DNA from: Terriglobia bacterium | GTDB lineage: Bacteria > Acidobacteriota > Terriglobia > Acidiferrales > UBA7541 | Assembly (NCBI GenBank): GCA_020073705.1 | Contig: JAIQES010000031.1 | Location: forward strand, 1 to 51,146 | DNA: 51,146 bases | Direction of reading: 5' to 3' | Shown: one piece after another, positions 9,080 to 17,130 of the stretch | Numbering within the stretch: the first letter of the stretch is position 1 | Layout: each line of letters opens with the position of its first letter | The notes under the pieces: model-generated | Database searches by the model: none | What the model saw: only the letters and a program-made list of their open reading frames with translations | Told to the model about the DNA's origin: nothing | Position numbers and translations under genes: made by a program

Positions 9080-9748
9080 TCATTTCGCCGCAGCAGGTTT
9101 CGGCGCAGGTACTTGATCCCAATAAGGTAGCCAACCGCGGCCCTTGATGCAATTTTGGCAATCCTGATCCGGCGTTGTTTGTGGGGGGTCAGGATAGAAT
9201 CCATGCCGATTCGGCATTTCGATCTTCGGCAGACTGTTCCTATCCATCACATCGGTTTCCTTAATGATGTTGCCCATATAGAGGATATAGGCGCTCAGAG
9301 CGTAGACATTGTCTGGGGTAAGCGCCCTCTTGCCACTGGCCGCGGGGTTCTGCTCTAGGGGCCATGGCGGCATGGAGCGGTTGATGAAGTCCCAAAGCGT
9401 CGTCGCAAACGGCATATAACTCTCTGAGGATATTATAGGGGTAGGAGTGGTGAGTGTGCCCCGGCCTCCCACCAAACGCGGGTACGGATATATGCCCCCC
9501 TCTCCCTTTGGTCCATGACAAACAGCACACTTAGCGGCAAAGATCGGCGCGCCTTCCTTGGCGGTTCCGCTTCCGGGAGGGAGTTCCTTTCCGTCGGAAC
9601 CTACAATTTCATCCGCGAGGCGCAATTCCGCTTCATTCGCCGGCCTCCCCACCTTATAGGTAGGGGACTGCGCCAAGGCTGCCCCGCACGCCAACAGAGC
9701 CATCACCGGCAGTAGAAAATTAGACTTTGAAAGTGCTATATGTCGCAT
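9080..9748 (-). CDS. soxD: SoxD-like c-type cytochrome, partner of SoxC
   Basis: 222-aa exported monohaem cytochrome c. Signal peptide MRHIALSKSNF...ACGAALAQ, then the family pattern YKVGRPANEAEL, LPPGSGTAKEG, one haem site CAVCH, PRLVGGRGTL, ATTLWDFINRSMP and VYALSAYILYMG, matching SoxD-type subunits of sulfur dehydrogenase. The distal Met could be in SMPP. The cytochrome passes electrons from the SoxC molybdenum subunit. An alternative start is ATG 9763; both lie inside the decayed soxC copy, whose reading frame overlaps this start out of phase. A C-terminal CQNC without His is not a haem site. No soxXYZAB genes are in the window. Confidence 0.8.
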   Translation of the reverse strand: MRHIALSKSNFLLPVMALLACGAALAQSPTYKVGRPANEAELRLADEIVGSDGKELPPGSGTAKEGAPIFAAKCAVCHGPKGEGGIYPYPRLVGGRGTLTTPTPIISSESYMPFATTLWDFINRSMPPWPLEQNPAASGKRALTPDNVYALSAYILYMGNIIKETDVMDRNSLPKIEMPNRHGFYPDPPQTTPDQDCQNCIKGRGWLPYWDQVPAPKPAAAK

Positions 9749-9895
9749 CTTCGACGCTCCCATCTGGCTTCACTCTCCATAGTTGAATCGGATCATTGAG
9801 AAATCCCCCGATTGCTGCGGTTTCTCACCAGTGCTCAATTTCACTGGCCGGTATGTGGGGTTCTCTGCTATCGCCCCACAGTTTGGCTAAGCTAC
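9720..9895 (-). pseudogene. Decayed 3' end of a second soxC copy
   Basis: Reading minus-strand in the soxC frame gives a run aligning with the end of the intact SoxC: SLAKLWGDSREPHIPA against ELAGLWGSERPGIHIPA, then ETAAIGGFLNDPIQLW against ETASISEFLNNPIQLW, then an identical RVKPDGSVEDATYS. A TGG codon (W) is adjacent to TGA at 9827-9825, so the frame is broken; homology stops at about 9895, 35 bp from the end of the intact soxC. About 50 bp (9743-9793) are nearly identical to 9965-10015 and the remainder is diverged with small indels. It is what remains of a tandem soxC duplicate, and soxD's start codon and ribosome site lie within it. Confidence 0.85.
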
Positions 9896-9930
9896 GCCAC
9901 ACTCCTTGCTAGTCGCATCTTTGCAGACTT

Positions 9931-11337
9931 CTAAAGCGCGCTGAGATTGGGGAGCTGGCTGTACGTCGCATCTTCGACGCTCCCATCTGGCTTCACTCTC
10001 CATAGTTGAATCGGATTATTGAGAAACTCCGAGATTGATGCGGTTTCCCAGAAGCTCAAAACTTTCTCGGCCGGTATGTGTATGCCAGGTCTTTCACTGC
10101 CCCACAGTCCGGCTAGCTCCAGCAACGTCGGTTGAATGTCGCCGTATTCATTCGTGCAACGGGACATAATCACAGTCTCTGCTCCGTCCCAATTCCAGGG
10201 ATGGCGGAAGCGCGTCCAGGACTTGGTGAATATGGGCTGCTGAAGGTTGGCGTCCTTCCAGGTCCGCCCGTTGTCGGTGCTGACTTCCACTCGGGCGATC
10301 TTGCCTCTGCCGCACCAAGCAATGCCGGAAATCTCATACAAGCCGCGCCCCGGCAGCTTATGCGGGTCCGATGGGAAGGTGATCAAGGACTTCGGTCCGA
10401 CTTGAGATTCGTACCAGCTCGCCTTGCCGTCCGGTTTCAAATTGGTGTAGCCGATGACTTCCGCCTCGAGGTAGTAAGGTTTGTCCACCAACTTAATGCT
10501 CGACAAATACTTTATGTTGAAGGTCCCTTGGAAACCGGGAACGAGCAGCCTCAATGGATAACCCTGTTCGCGCCGCAGCGCCTCGCCATTTTGACCGTAC
10601 GCCACAAACACGTCGTCCATAGCCTTTGCGAGCGTCATGCTCCTCGCACGCCCTTCAGTGCTCTGCCCTTGCGAAATACACCAGCTCGCCTGCTTTTGCA
10701 CACCGACTTCCTTGAGCAGCAGGGACAGAGGAACCCCCGTCCATTCACTGGTAGAGGTTCTGCCATGAACTGCTTGGATCATAGTCATGTCGGTCCGCCC
10801 TGCCTTCTTGTCGTGCGCATAGGCCTTAAAATGCATCAGGCCGCTGTTTCCCGTGCACTCCAAAAAGTGAACTCGGGATACAGAAGGGAAGCGCTTTATT
10901 TCCTCCACGGTGAAGGTCGTGGGACGGTCCACCATGCCGAAAATCGTTAGGATGTGCTTGCTGGGATCAATGTTGGGGATATGATTGTCGTGCATGACGA
11001 TGTAATGGTAAGAAGCTGGCGTGATGACGCCTATCGTATCCTGAAGCGGAGTCAGATTTCGTAGTGCCGTGGCACCGCGTGTCCCCGTCGCTGGCATGCG
11101 TACAGTGGTCTCGTAGCTAGACCGCCCGCCGTATAACAAATCCTGGATGGTGGGTTCGTCAGTGGCAACTCCCAGCTTGTTGGGGATGGGCGTGTTACCG
11201 ATTCCACCGTTGATCAAACCGGGGGTAACGCTCGCGAGCGCTTTGCCCTTCGCGAACGGTATCGAGCCCACGGCCAAGCCGGCCAGAGCTGCACCCCGCT
11301 TCAAAAATGCTCTACGATCAGACTTCTTGGAATTCAT
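9931..11337 (-). CDS. soxC: SoxC-like molybdenum sulfur/sulfite dehydrogenase, Tat-exported
   Basis: 468-aa sulfite-oxidase-fold enzyme. The start ATG 11337 has GGAGGT 7 nt upstream and places a twin-arginine signal (DRRAFLKRG) at the N-terminus. The molybdenum-cofactor domain carries HFLECTGNS with the conserved ligand Cys at ~161, then SEWTGVPLSLLL, and AYGQNGEALRREQGYPLRLLVPG, diagnostic of SoxC rather than plant-type sulfite oxidase. The C-terminal dimerisation domain includes YEISGIAWCGRGKIARVEVSTD. In the Sox pathway SoxC works with cytochrome SoxD on protein-bound sulfane sulfur; without SoxXYZAB nearby it might instead oxidise sulfite or another S-substrate (inference). Confidence 0.88.
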   Translation of the reverse strand: MNSKKSDRRAFLKRGAALAGLAVGSIPFAKGKALASVTPGLINGGIGNTPIPNKLGVATDEPTIQDLLYGGRSSYETTVRMPATGTRGATALRNLTPLQDTIGVITPASYHYIVMHDNHIPNIDPSKHILTIFGMVDRPTTFTVEEIKRFPSVSRVHFLECTGNSGLMHFKAYAHDKKAGRTDMTMIQAVHGRTSTSEWTGVPLSLLLKEVGVQKQASWCISQGQSTEGRARSMTLAKAMDDVFVAYGQNGEALRREQGYPLRLLVPGFQGTFNIKYLSSIKLVDKPYYLEAEVIGYTNLKPDGKASWYESQVGPKSLITFPSDPHKLPGRGLYEISGIAWCGRGKIARVEVSTDNGRTWKDANLQQPIFTKSWTRFRHPWNWDGAETVIMSRCTNEYGDIQPTLLELAGLWGSERPGIHIPAEKVLSFWETASISEFLNNPIQLWRVKPDGSVEDATYSQLPNLSAL

Positions 11338-11745
11338 AGTGGGAACCTCCAACTAAGCTAATGGTGGTTGCAGATTGTATATAGCGCCAAAATTGATTCC
11401 TGTCAACAAGAAGTGGGCCCGAATTTCCGATTTCAACTTTATCTCCCCGTGAAACTACGGGTCGCCAAACCGGTCAAGTTCTCCTCACGCGCCAGCAAGT
11501 CCGTCTCGAACCAGTGCAAGACGGGGTGTTCACCTCCGAAGGCTTCCGTGTGCTCGCCTCACGCATGAGCACAGGCGATGCATAACTTCTACACTCATAT
11601 CGCCGATTTGCAAATCGGAAATCCGAGATTAATGCTTTTCCCTTCTAGCCTGCCAAGCGCGTTCCGACCCTCGGTTCAGCCAAAGAGAAAATAGTGTGGT
11701 GGAATCAATGAATAATTGTACAGTGTGTGGTAGCTGAGAGGTGAA
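11338..11745 (+). other. Intergenic region between divergent soxC and MmgE/PrpD genes
   Basis: 408 bases with no convincing gene. It must hold the promoters of soxC (-) and the MmgE/PrpD-like gene (+). The only clear structure is a perfect 16-bp palindrome at 11603-11618, listed separately. The short open frame at 11368-11568 has no ribosome site and no recognisable protein character. Confidence 0.6.
11603..11618. promoter_or_regulatory. Perfect 16-bp palindrome, possible operator
   Basis: CCGATTTGCAAATCGG reads the same on both strands and lies about 130 bp upstream of the MmgE/PrpD-like gene. Its right half extends into CAAATCGGAAATCC, and the same 14 bases recur at 13678-13691 just before the SMP-30-like gene. 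A dimeric regulator site shared by the two genes is possible; no regulator gene is adjacent. Confidence 0.35.
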
Positions 11746-13314
11746 ATGAAAACTCCCGGTTTAAGAGAGGAGAACGATGTGGACGACCATAGCGACGATC
11801 TGACTACGAGAAAAAAAGACGAAGCAGTCCTAACGCGGCGCCGGATTTTGCAAGGTGCGGGTGGATTCTTCGCAGCAGCGGCGTTACCGGTTGAGAAGCT
11901 TGCGGCCTCAGAATTTCCCGGCAGTCAGGATTCTCGGAAGGCGCCCTCGAGGGCTTCCGCCGATATTACCGGACGCTTAGCGCGCTATATGGTGGAAGCA
12001 CGGAATCGAAATCTCCGGCCGGAAGTGGCTCGGGAAGGCAAGCATCGAATCCTGGACACGCTAGGGGCGATGGTTTCCGGAACTCGCCTCAAACCCGGAG
12101 AAATGGCCATCCGGTTCATACGCGGCCAAGGAGGCGTCCCAGAGGCCTCGATCGTCGCCACGGACATCATGACGTCTGCGGTCAACGCGGCTTTGGCCAA
12201 CGGGATGTTGAGCCACGCCGACGAAACCGATGACTTTGAGCCGGCAACAAAAGCGCATCCAGGTTGTTCCGTGGTTCCGGCCGCCTTGGCCGTGGCCGAG
12301 CGGGATGGTAACTCAGGTATAGAGCTGCTCCGGGCAGTAACGCTAGGGTACGATCTATGCTGCCGGTTTCTCCTGGCCCTGGGGCCGGACTTGGTGCGCG
12401 CAAGTCACCGCAGCGCGGAGGGCACAAGCTCCACATTCGGCAGCGCGGCGGCTGCGGCTTCTTTGGCTCGCTTGGATGAAGTCGGGATGCGTTACGCGCT
12501 CTCGTATGCCGCTCAGCAGGTGTCCGGCCTCTGGAGCTGGACTCAAGACACCGAGCACGTGGAAAAGGCCTTTGACTTCGGCGGGATGGGTGCCCGCAAT
12601 GGCGTTACAGCAGCCATGATGGTCCAGGCTGGGTTTACCGGAGTTCCTGACGTACTGGATTGTGAGCACAACGTGCTCGAGGCCCTTTCCTCCCAACCTC
12701 GGCCCGAGGAAATGGTGGCTGGTCTCGGCAGTCGGTTTTTTGTCACGGAAACCGCCATCAAGACCTATTCCGTAGGTTATCCCATCCAAGCCGCTTTGGA
12801 TGCATTCCTGAAATTACGCAAGGAGCACGGTCTACGCGTAGACAATACAGAGCGCATTGTCGTCAGGCTGCCGGAGGACGGCGCACGTATCGTCGATAAT
12901 AGTTCCATGCCGGACGTCAACTGCCAATACATCATTGCGGTGGCTCTGCTGGATGGCGCGGTCTCCTTCTCGAACAGTCACTCTTATGAGCACATGGCGG
13001 ATCCGCAAGTGCGCGCCGTGAAGGAACGCGTGGAATTGGTGGCCGATCGGAAGCTGATGGACCCAGACGCGCCACGCAGCAGTCTCGTGGAGGTAACCCT
13101 CCGTGATGGACGAACGGTCAGCCACCTGACCCGTTATGCCCCCGGCACACGAGAGAACCCACTGGACACGGAGGGCCTAAACGCGAAGGTGAGGGACCTG
13201 ATGGTGCCGGTGCTGGGAACTGCGAAGACAGAGGCCGTCATCCAGCGAGTGAACGCGCTAGAAGAGTTGGGGAACGTAAAGGAGCTTCGGCCCTTCCTCA
13301 TTCTGTCGAAATAA
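11746..13314 (+). CDS. MmgE/PrpD family protein with a Tat-like signal
   Basis: 522-aa protein whose residues ~65-515 match the MmgE/PrpD fold (2-methylcitrate dehydratase, cis-aconitate decarboxylase and relatives): LDTLGAMVSGTRLKPGEMA, ANGMLSHADETDDF (typically carries catalytic Asp/His) and HPGCSVVPAALAVAER. AGAGGTG precedes ATG 11746 closely. Unusually for this mostly cytosolic family, residues 27-55 contain RRRILQG followed by a hydrophobic Ala-rich run and an Ala-Ala-Ser end, a twin-arginine-type signal after a ~25-residue charged leader. Function is probably hydration, dehydration or decarboxylation of a small carboxylate outside the cytoplasm (inference). Confidence 0.8.
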   Translation: MKTPGLREENDVDDHSDDLTTRKKDEAVLTRRRILQGAGGFFAAAALPVEKLAASEFPGSQDSRKAPSRASADITGRLARYMVEARNRNLRPEVAREGKHRILDTLGAMVSGTRLKPGEMAIRFIRGQGGVPEASIVATDIMTSAVNAALANGMLSHADETDDFEPATKAHPGCSVVPAALAVAERDGNSGIELLRAVTLGYDLCCRFLLALGPDLVRASHRSAEGTSSTFGSAAAAASLARLDEVGMRYALSYAAQQVSGLWSWTQDTEHVEKAFDFGGMGARNGVTAAMMVQAGFTGVPDVLDCEHNVLEALSSQPRPEEMVAGLGSRFFVTETAIKTYSVGYPIQAALDAFLKLRKEHGLRVDNTERIVVRLPEDGARIVDNSSMPDVNCQYIIAVALLDGAVSFSNSHSYEHMADPQVRAVKERVELVADRKLMDPDAPRSSLVEVTLRDGRTVSHLTRYAPGTRENPLDTEGLNAKVRDLMVPVLGTAKTEAVIQRVNALEELGNVKELRPFLILSK

Positions 13315-13724
13315 CCGACCTGAAATCGGGACGATCTGCCGGGTCCACTGAGGATCGGCCCGGCGCGATGCCTTTCTCTGCGACCGGTCCTAACCCGGAT
13401 TTCTCACCAGATGTTGGGGAGGAAGGTTTTGGCGGTCCATTCTTAAGAAATCCGGGCTAGCTGAGGGAATCGCACTCGCGGTTGAATGCCCCGGGCCTCG
13501 ATAAAAAGCCATTTCGTCGCGATGTCAAAATGCGCCTATCTCGTATCACGAACACCGATTCAATTGAACCCTCATTTTTGAGACGAGCTCCTTCCGACGA
13601 TCTCGCCAGAGACCGCTCTGGCGGCAAATTCGTTGTGTCGAGGGCAGGAGAAGAGTACGATGCGCCAGAAAGTGAACCAAATCGGAAATCCCGATTCACT
13701 TCACACAAGTTAGGATGGTGTGCT
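13315..13724 (+). other. Intergenic region before the SMP-30-like gene
   Basis: About 410 bases without a supported gene. It holds a GC-rich inverted pair (GCCGGG 13338-13343 / CCCGGC 13359-13364) that could be the terminator of the preceding gene, a 69-bp inverted-repeat element (13391-13459) and the motif CAAATCGGAAATCC at 13678. An in-frame extension of the next gene back to 13482 is open but has no signal-peptide or family logic, so it was not used. Confidence 0.55.
13391..13459. repeat. 69-bp element with 16-bp imperfect terminal inverted repeats
   Basis: The left end TAACCCGGATTTCTCA and the reverse complement of the right end (TAGCCCGGATTTCTTA) match at 14 of 16 positions, with an 11-bp perfect core (13394-13404 / 13446-13456). 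The size and structure fit a miniature element or the joined ends of a lost insertion sequence. No target duplication is visible and no second copy was seen in the window. Confidence 0.5.
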
Positions 13725-14729
13725 ATGAGGAGACTTCTTGTTTGCCTGATCAGATTGTTGCCGGTCATTTTGATGAGCACGCTGATGAGCACGGTGCGGG
13801 CGCAAACTGTCGTTCGCATCGACCCAGCACTGGATAAGCTGGTACCCGCTGGGGCAAAGGTCGAGAAGGTTCACGGGGATTTTCGATTCATTGAGGGTCC
13901 CGTTTGGGTGAGAAGCGGCGGTTATCTGCTGTTTACCGACATTCCGGCAAATTCGATCATGAAATGGACTCCCGGCGGGACCGTTTCTGTTTTCCGAAAG
14001 GGGATATTCCCCGGTACGTATCCGGACGGAGTATTCATAGGCTCGAACGGCCTGACTCTGGACCCCCAGGGCCGTCTTGTTGCCGCCGAACATGGAAATC
14101 GCAGAGTGGCGCGATACGAGAAGGATGGATCTACCACGGTCCTCGCTGACCGCTATGAAGGAAAGCGTCTGAACAGCCCAAACGATCTGATTTCAAAGAG
14201 CAACGGAGACATTTACTTCACCGATCCCCCGGGGCTCTTGCGAACCTACCCAACCGATGCAAAGGACATACCGCAAAAGGAATTGGACTTTAATGGAGTC
14301 TATCGAATTACGGCGGAAGGGAAGCTGCAGCTGCTTACAAAGGATATACCCTATCCGAATGGCCTGACTTTTTCGCCCGACGAAAAGAAGCTGTATATCG
14401 CCAGTTCACGGCCCGACAAATTCTGGATGGTGTATGACGTCAACGCAGACGGGACTCTAGCCAATGGCCGCAAGTTTTTTGACGCAACCAAGATTCCGGG
14501 AGACGATGTGCCGGATGGAATGAAGGTCGACACCGCAGGCAATGTTTACGCCACGGGACCCGCTGGAATCATGATTTTCTCGTCGGAGGGCAATCTTCTC
14601 GGGACGATCCAGTTTCCTGAGCTCCCTGCGAACTGTGCGTGGGGGGACGCCGACGGCAAGACCCTCTACGTCACGGCACGTACAGGCTTGTACCGCATCC
14701 GCATGAATGTCGCTGGAGTGCGGCCCTGA
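13725..14729 (+). CDS. Exported SMP-30/gluconolactonase-like beta-propeller
   Basis: 334 aa from ATG 13725. Signal peptide: RRLLVCLIRLLPVILMSTLMSTVRAQ. The six-bladed propeller signatures are FIEGPVWVRSGGYLLFTDIPAN (metal-binding Glu), NGLTLDPQGRLVAAEHGNRRV, LNSPNDLISKSNGDIYFTDPP, YPNGLTFSPDEKKLYIASS and DDVPDGMKVDTAGNVYATGP, giving the usual Glu/Asn/Asp metal ligands of lactonases in this family. Likely a periplasmic sugar-acid or other lactonase. Upstream sequence carries CAAATCGGAAATCC; the ribosome site (AGGATGG) is weak. Confidence 0.85.
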   Translation: MRRLLVCLIRLLPVILMSTLMSTVRAQTVVRIDPALDKLVPAGAKVEKVHGDFRFIEGPVWVRSGGYLLFTDIPANSIMKWTPGGTVSVFRKGIFPGTYPDGVFIGSNGLTLDPQGRLVAAEHGNRRVARYEKDGSTTVLADRYEGKRLNSPNDLISKSNGDIYFTDPPGLLRTYPTDAKDIPQKELDFNGVYRITAEGKLQLLTKDIPYPNGLTFSPDEKKLYIASSRPDKFWMVYDVNADGTLANGRKFFDATKIPGDDVPDGMKVDTAGNVYATGPAGIMIFSSEGNLLGTIQFPELPANCAWGDADGKTLYVTARTGLYRIRMNVAGVRP

Positions 14730-14730
14730 T

Positions 14731-15015
14731 TCATCCCGAATCCACCTTGTTCCCGACTTTCAGCAGAGCATTCTTTCGCGGATTACACACCAGCACTTCT
14801 GTGACGTGGGGCTTGAGCAAGTCGTGCAGCCACGCCGCGCAAGTCCCTTCTTCGAAGGTCACCTGCAAACTTCCTCGCAGCCCGTGAATAAACTGGAGAA
14901 GGGTGGCCGCTTTCGTTTCCAGAACGCACTCCATCACCAGCTTGCCGGTCCAGTCCAGAACTGCTGCGGAGGTCGTTGCTTGATGAACGTCCAGCCCAAT
15001 TATACTTAGCGTCAT
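14731..15015 (-). pseudogene. IS110-family transposase, N-terminal fragment
   Basis: 94-aa frame beginning LSIIGLDVHQATTSAAVLD, the start of the RuvC-like DEDD domain of IS110 transposases (first Asp in GLDVH), through FEEGTCAAWLHDLL and CNPRKNALLKVGNK, where a full transposase would continue for about 250 residues. It instead ends at VDSG-stop. AAAGGAG precedes the start. The rest of the element, including the Serine-containing C-terminal domain, is absent, so this is a non-functional relic. It adjoins the 3' end of the SMP-30-like gene with no gap. Confidence 0.85.
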
Positions 15016-15272
15016 TCATGAGGGTGCTCCTTTCTGTGTAGGCGTTGATCCGAACGATCAAGACCTATCCCAAAGGGGCGCCCTTTTATGATGTGTCAGC
15101 TTCTCGGAATGTATGGTCCGCCAGTCGGGGCTGGCGCTGAAAGCGCTTTGCGCATGTGCCGGCAGTACTATCCCCGAGTACTTGGAACAATAGTTCCTCC
15201 GAGCCATTGAGCGCATCGCTCTCAGTTGCGAATATCGAGACAGGAAGGTGAGGAACTTAGGAGGAGCTAATC

Positions 15273-15527
15273 TTGGACAGCCAAGTTTTTCACAATCAAA
15301 GAAGTGCCAATGAAAGGCTCTGGCAGGCCGTCATTGACAGCGCGATCGCGGAGTGGGTGCGTGGTCCGATGCAGTACAAGCGCAAAGCTGAATACTTTCT
15401 ATTCCAGGATGAAGACGACTTCCCACTCGTGTGTCGCTCCGCCGGGCTAAACCCGGAAAGCTTTCGCGAGACCCTCTGGATGATTCGTGCGCGAACGGCT
15501 TCTGGATTGAACACGAACGTTGCGTGA
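15273..15527 (+). CDS. Conserved-looking 84-aa protein of unknown function
   Basis: TTG start with GGAGGA 7 nt upstream. The protein is charged and helical with AIAEWVRGP, KRKAEYFLFQDEDDFPLVCRSAGL and NPESFRETLWMIR. The pattern of a W-x-x-GP segment, an acidic F-x-D-E-D-D-FP stretch, a C-x-x-AGL turn and a final helix resembles small uncharacterised bacterial proteins with a helix-turn-helix-like end, but I cannot name a family. It stands alone between an IS110 relic and an amidohydrolase gene. The strong ribosome site and protein-like composition argue it is real. Confidence 0.6.
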   Translation: MDSQVFHNQRSANERLWQAVIDSAIAEWVRGPMQYKRKAEYFLFQDEDDFPLVCRSAGLNPESFRETLWMIRARTASGLNTNVA

Positions 15528-15797
15528 CAAAATTTCGCGGGTGAGTGGTCCGTTGTCCCCGCACTGGCCGACACGCCCGTGGAGAACCTGTCGCGGCTCC
15601 GACGGCGTGTCCACACGCCGGGACCGAACGAGCCGGCATCAGCCTGCCTTGACCCGCGGCTTCCTCAAATACACCGGTCTTTCTTGCCCTTCATTCTCAC
15701 TCTATTATGCAAACATCATTAGGTCCGACACTTCCCACAACCGATTCGCAACGCCAGGGGCCGCCGCAATAGCGCCAGCCAGAGCCGCGCAGCGCCA

Positions 15798-16880
15798 TTA
15801 CGTCTTCGACTTCAACCGCGGAAACAGCCGCTCGGCATTCCCACGCGCCAGGGCCCGAAGGACTTCGGGTGAAAGGCCATCACTGGGCAGGTTGTCGATG
15901 GTGGTCTCCATAGGCTCAGCCGGATAGTCTGTACCGAACAATAGCTGGGAAGGGCCAACGAACTTCATCAATGCCGCCATGGGCATGGGATAGCTCGCAT
16001 GCGCACATTCGTAATAGAGTTTCTTCAGCTCGTAATACGCGCCCTTCGGAATCTTTTCGTTCTTCCCCTCATGGTTGGAAGGCGCAATACCGGTGTTACT
16101 GGTGTTGCTGCTGTTTGCGCCCGGCACACGGTCCTTTATACGTCCGGCCAAAACCGGCACACACGCTCCGGAATGGGTCACGATAAAGCGGATATCAGGA
16201 CATTGGGACAGAACGCCGTTGTAAAGCAGGCTGGTGATGGCTCTGGTGGTATCGAAGTCATACTCAACCACAGAGTCCGCGACCCCCGTCACAAGCTGGC
16301 GACAGCATTTGTTGACAAAAGGATGAACAAAGACCACTGTTTTGCGGCGATTGAATTCCTGGAAGATCGGCAGTAGCGCGGGATCGCCGGGCCATTTTTC
16401 ACCGTTATTGCTCGTGATCCCGAAGCCGTCGGCCTTCAGCGTATCAAGGGCGTACTCGATCTCTTTTACACTCCCCTCGACGTCGCGGAATGGAAGCACT
16501 GCCAGAAGTCCGAAGCGCCCCGGATAATCGCTGACGACCTTCGCTCCAAATTCATTAACCTTTCGTGCTAACGTCCGCGCCTTCTCGGTTCCCTCAAAAA
16601 GTCCGCCATCGCCGGGGTGAGATAGCAGGGCGGTGGCGACACCGAACTTATCCATCTGTTCTAGCGACTGGGCCGGCGTCCACTGCTGAATCGGCCCAGG
16701 CGTCAGCGACGGCGTCGCGAAATGATGGTGCACATCGATGCGGCGCGGATTGGTGCCGGCAGTTTGTCGCGAGTTTTGCGCGCTTAGCAGGCCCGCAGGC
16801 AAGATCGCCCCGGCTCCGGCAGCCGCAACTGCTTTCAGAAGATCCCGTCGGGATGTGCGCGCACGACCATCTGTTCTCAT
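15798..16880 (-). CDS. Tat-exported amidohydrolase (Amidohydro_2, ACMSD-like)
   Basis: 360 aa from ATG 16880 (GGAGAGAGG just upstream). An upstream in-frame start at 17000 would bury the twin-arginine signal (SRRDLLKA, then an Ala/Gly-rich hydrophobic run). The TIM-barrel metal site begins RRIDVHHHF (HxH), with later FIVTHSGACVP and the terminal FGTDYPAEP Asp, the layout of aminocarboxymuconate-semialdehyde decarboxylase-type amidohydrolases. Members decarboxylate or hydrolyse ring-cleavage or aromatic acid substrates. A periplasmic location is unusual and matches the other exported enzymes in this region. Confidence 0.82.
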   Translation of the reverse strand: MRTDGRARTSRRDLLKAVAAAGAGAILPAGLLSAQNSRQTAGTNPRRIDVHHHFATPSLTPGPIQQWTPAQSLEQMDKFGVATALLSHPGDGGLFEGTEKARTLARKVNEFGAKVVSDYPGRFGLLAVLPFRDVEGSVKEIEYALDTLKADGFGITSNNGEKWPGDPALLPIFQEFNRRKTVVFVHPFVNKCCRQLVTGVADSVVEYDFDTTRAITSLLYNGVLSQCPDIRFIVTHSGACVPVLAGRIKDRVPGANSSNTSNTGIAPSNHEGKNEKIPKGAYYELKKLYYECAHASYPMPMAALMKFVGPSQLLFGTDYPAEPMETTIDNLPSDGLSPEVLRALARGNAERLFPRLKSKT

Positions 16881-17020
16881 AGCCTCTCTCCTTTTCTTAC
16901 ATCCATTGTGGCCACCACTATCTTTGAAAATGGCCATGATAGTCAAGTACGCCGTATCGCGACGTCTAAAATGTAACCGAAGGGAGTATGGTCGCGCCAT
17001 TTAAGCCCAAATTAGTTCAG

Positions 17021-17130
17021 TCATAGTGGCGAACCTTGTATTCCGGGCTTTCGAAATGACGTTCGAGGAAGCGGCTTTGCAGGTGGTAGCCAGGACCCTT
17101 CCGATAGAGAATCAGGACGAAGCCGATTGA
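17021..17130 (-). pseudogene. Possible C-terminal gene scrap downstream of the RND pump
   Basis: In a frame different from the pump gene, the minus strand reads protein-like sequence: LYRKGPGYHLQSRFLERHF and ESPEYKVRHYD-stop. It has no start codon of its own and overlaps the last codons of the pump gene. The aromatic and charged pattern looks like a real protein C-terminus, perhaps left by a deletion, but no family is recognised and chance is possible. Confidence 0.25.

Noticed and set aside
9825-9827. TGA in the soxC stub as a selenocysteine codon
   Set aside because: No SECIS-like hairpin or full gene; the intact copy has Gly-adjacent Trp context without a catalytic residue at this position.
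9080-11337. Reading the pair as SorAB sulfite dehydrogenase
   Set aside because: The long motifs in both subunits (AYGQNGEALRREQGYPLRLL; LPPGSGTAKEG and ATTLWDFI) match SoxC/SoxD better than SorA/SorB.
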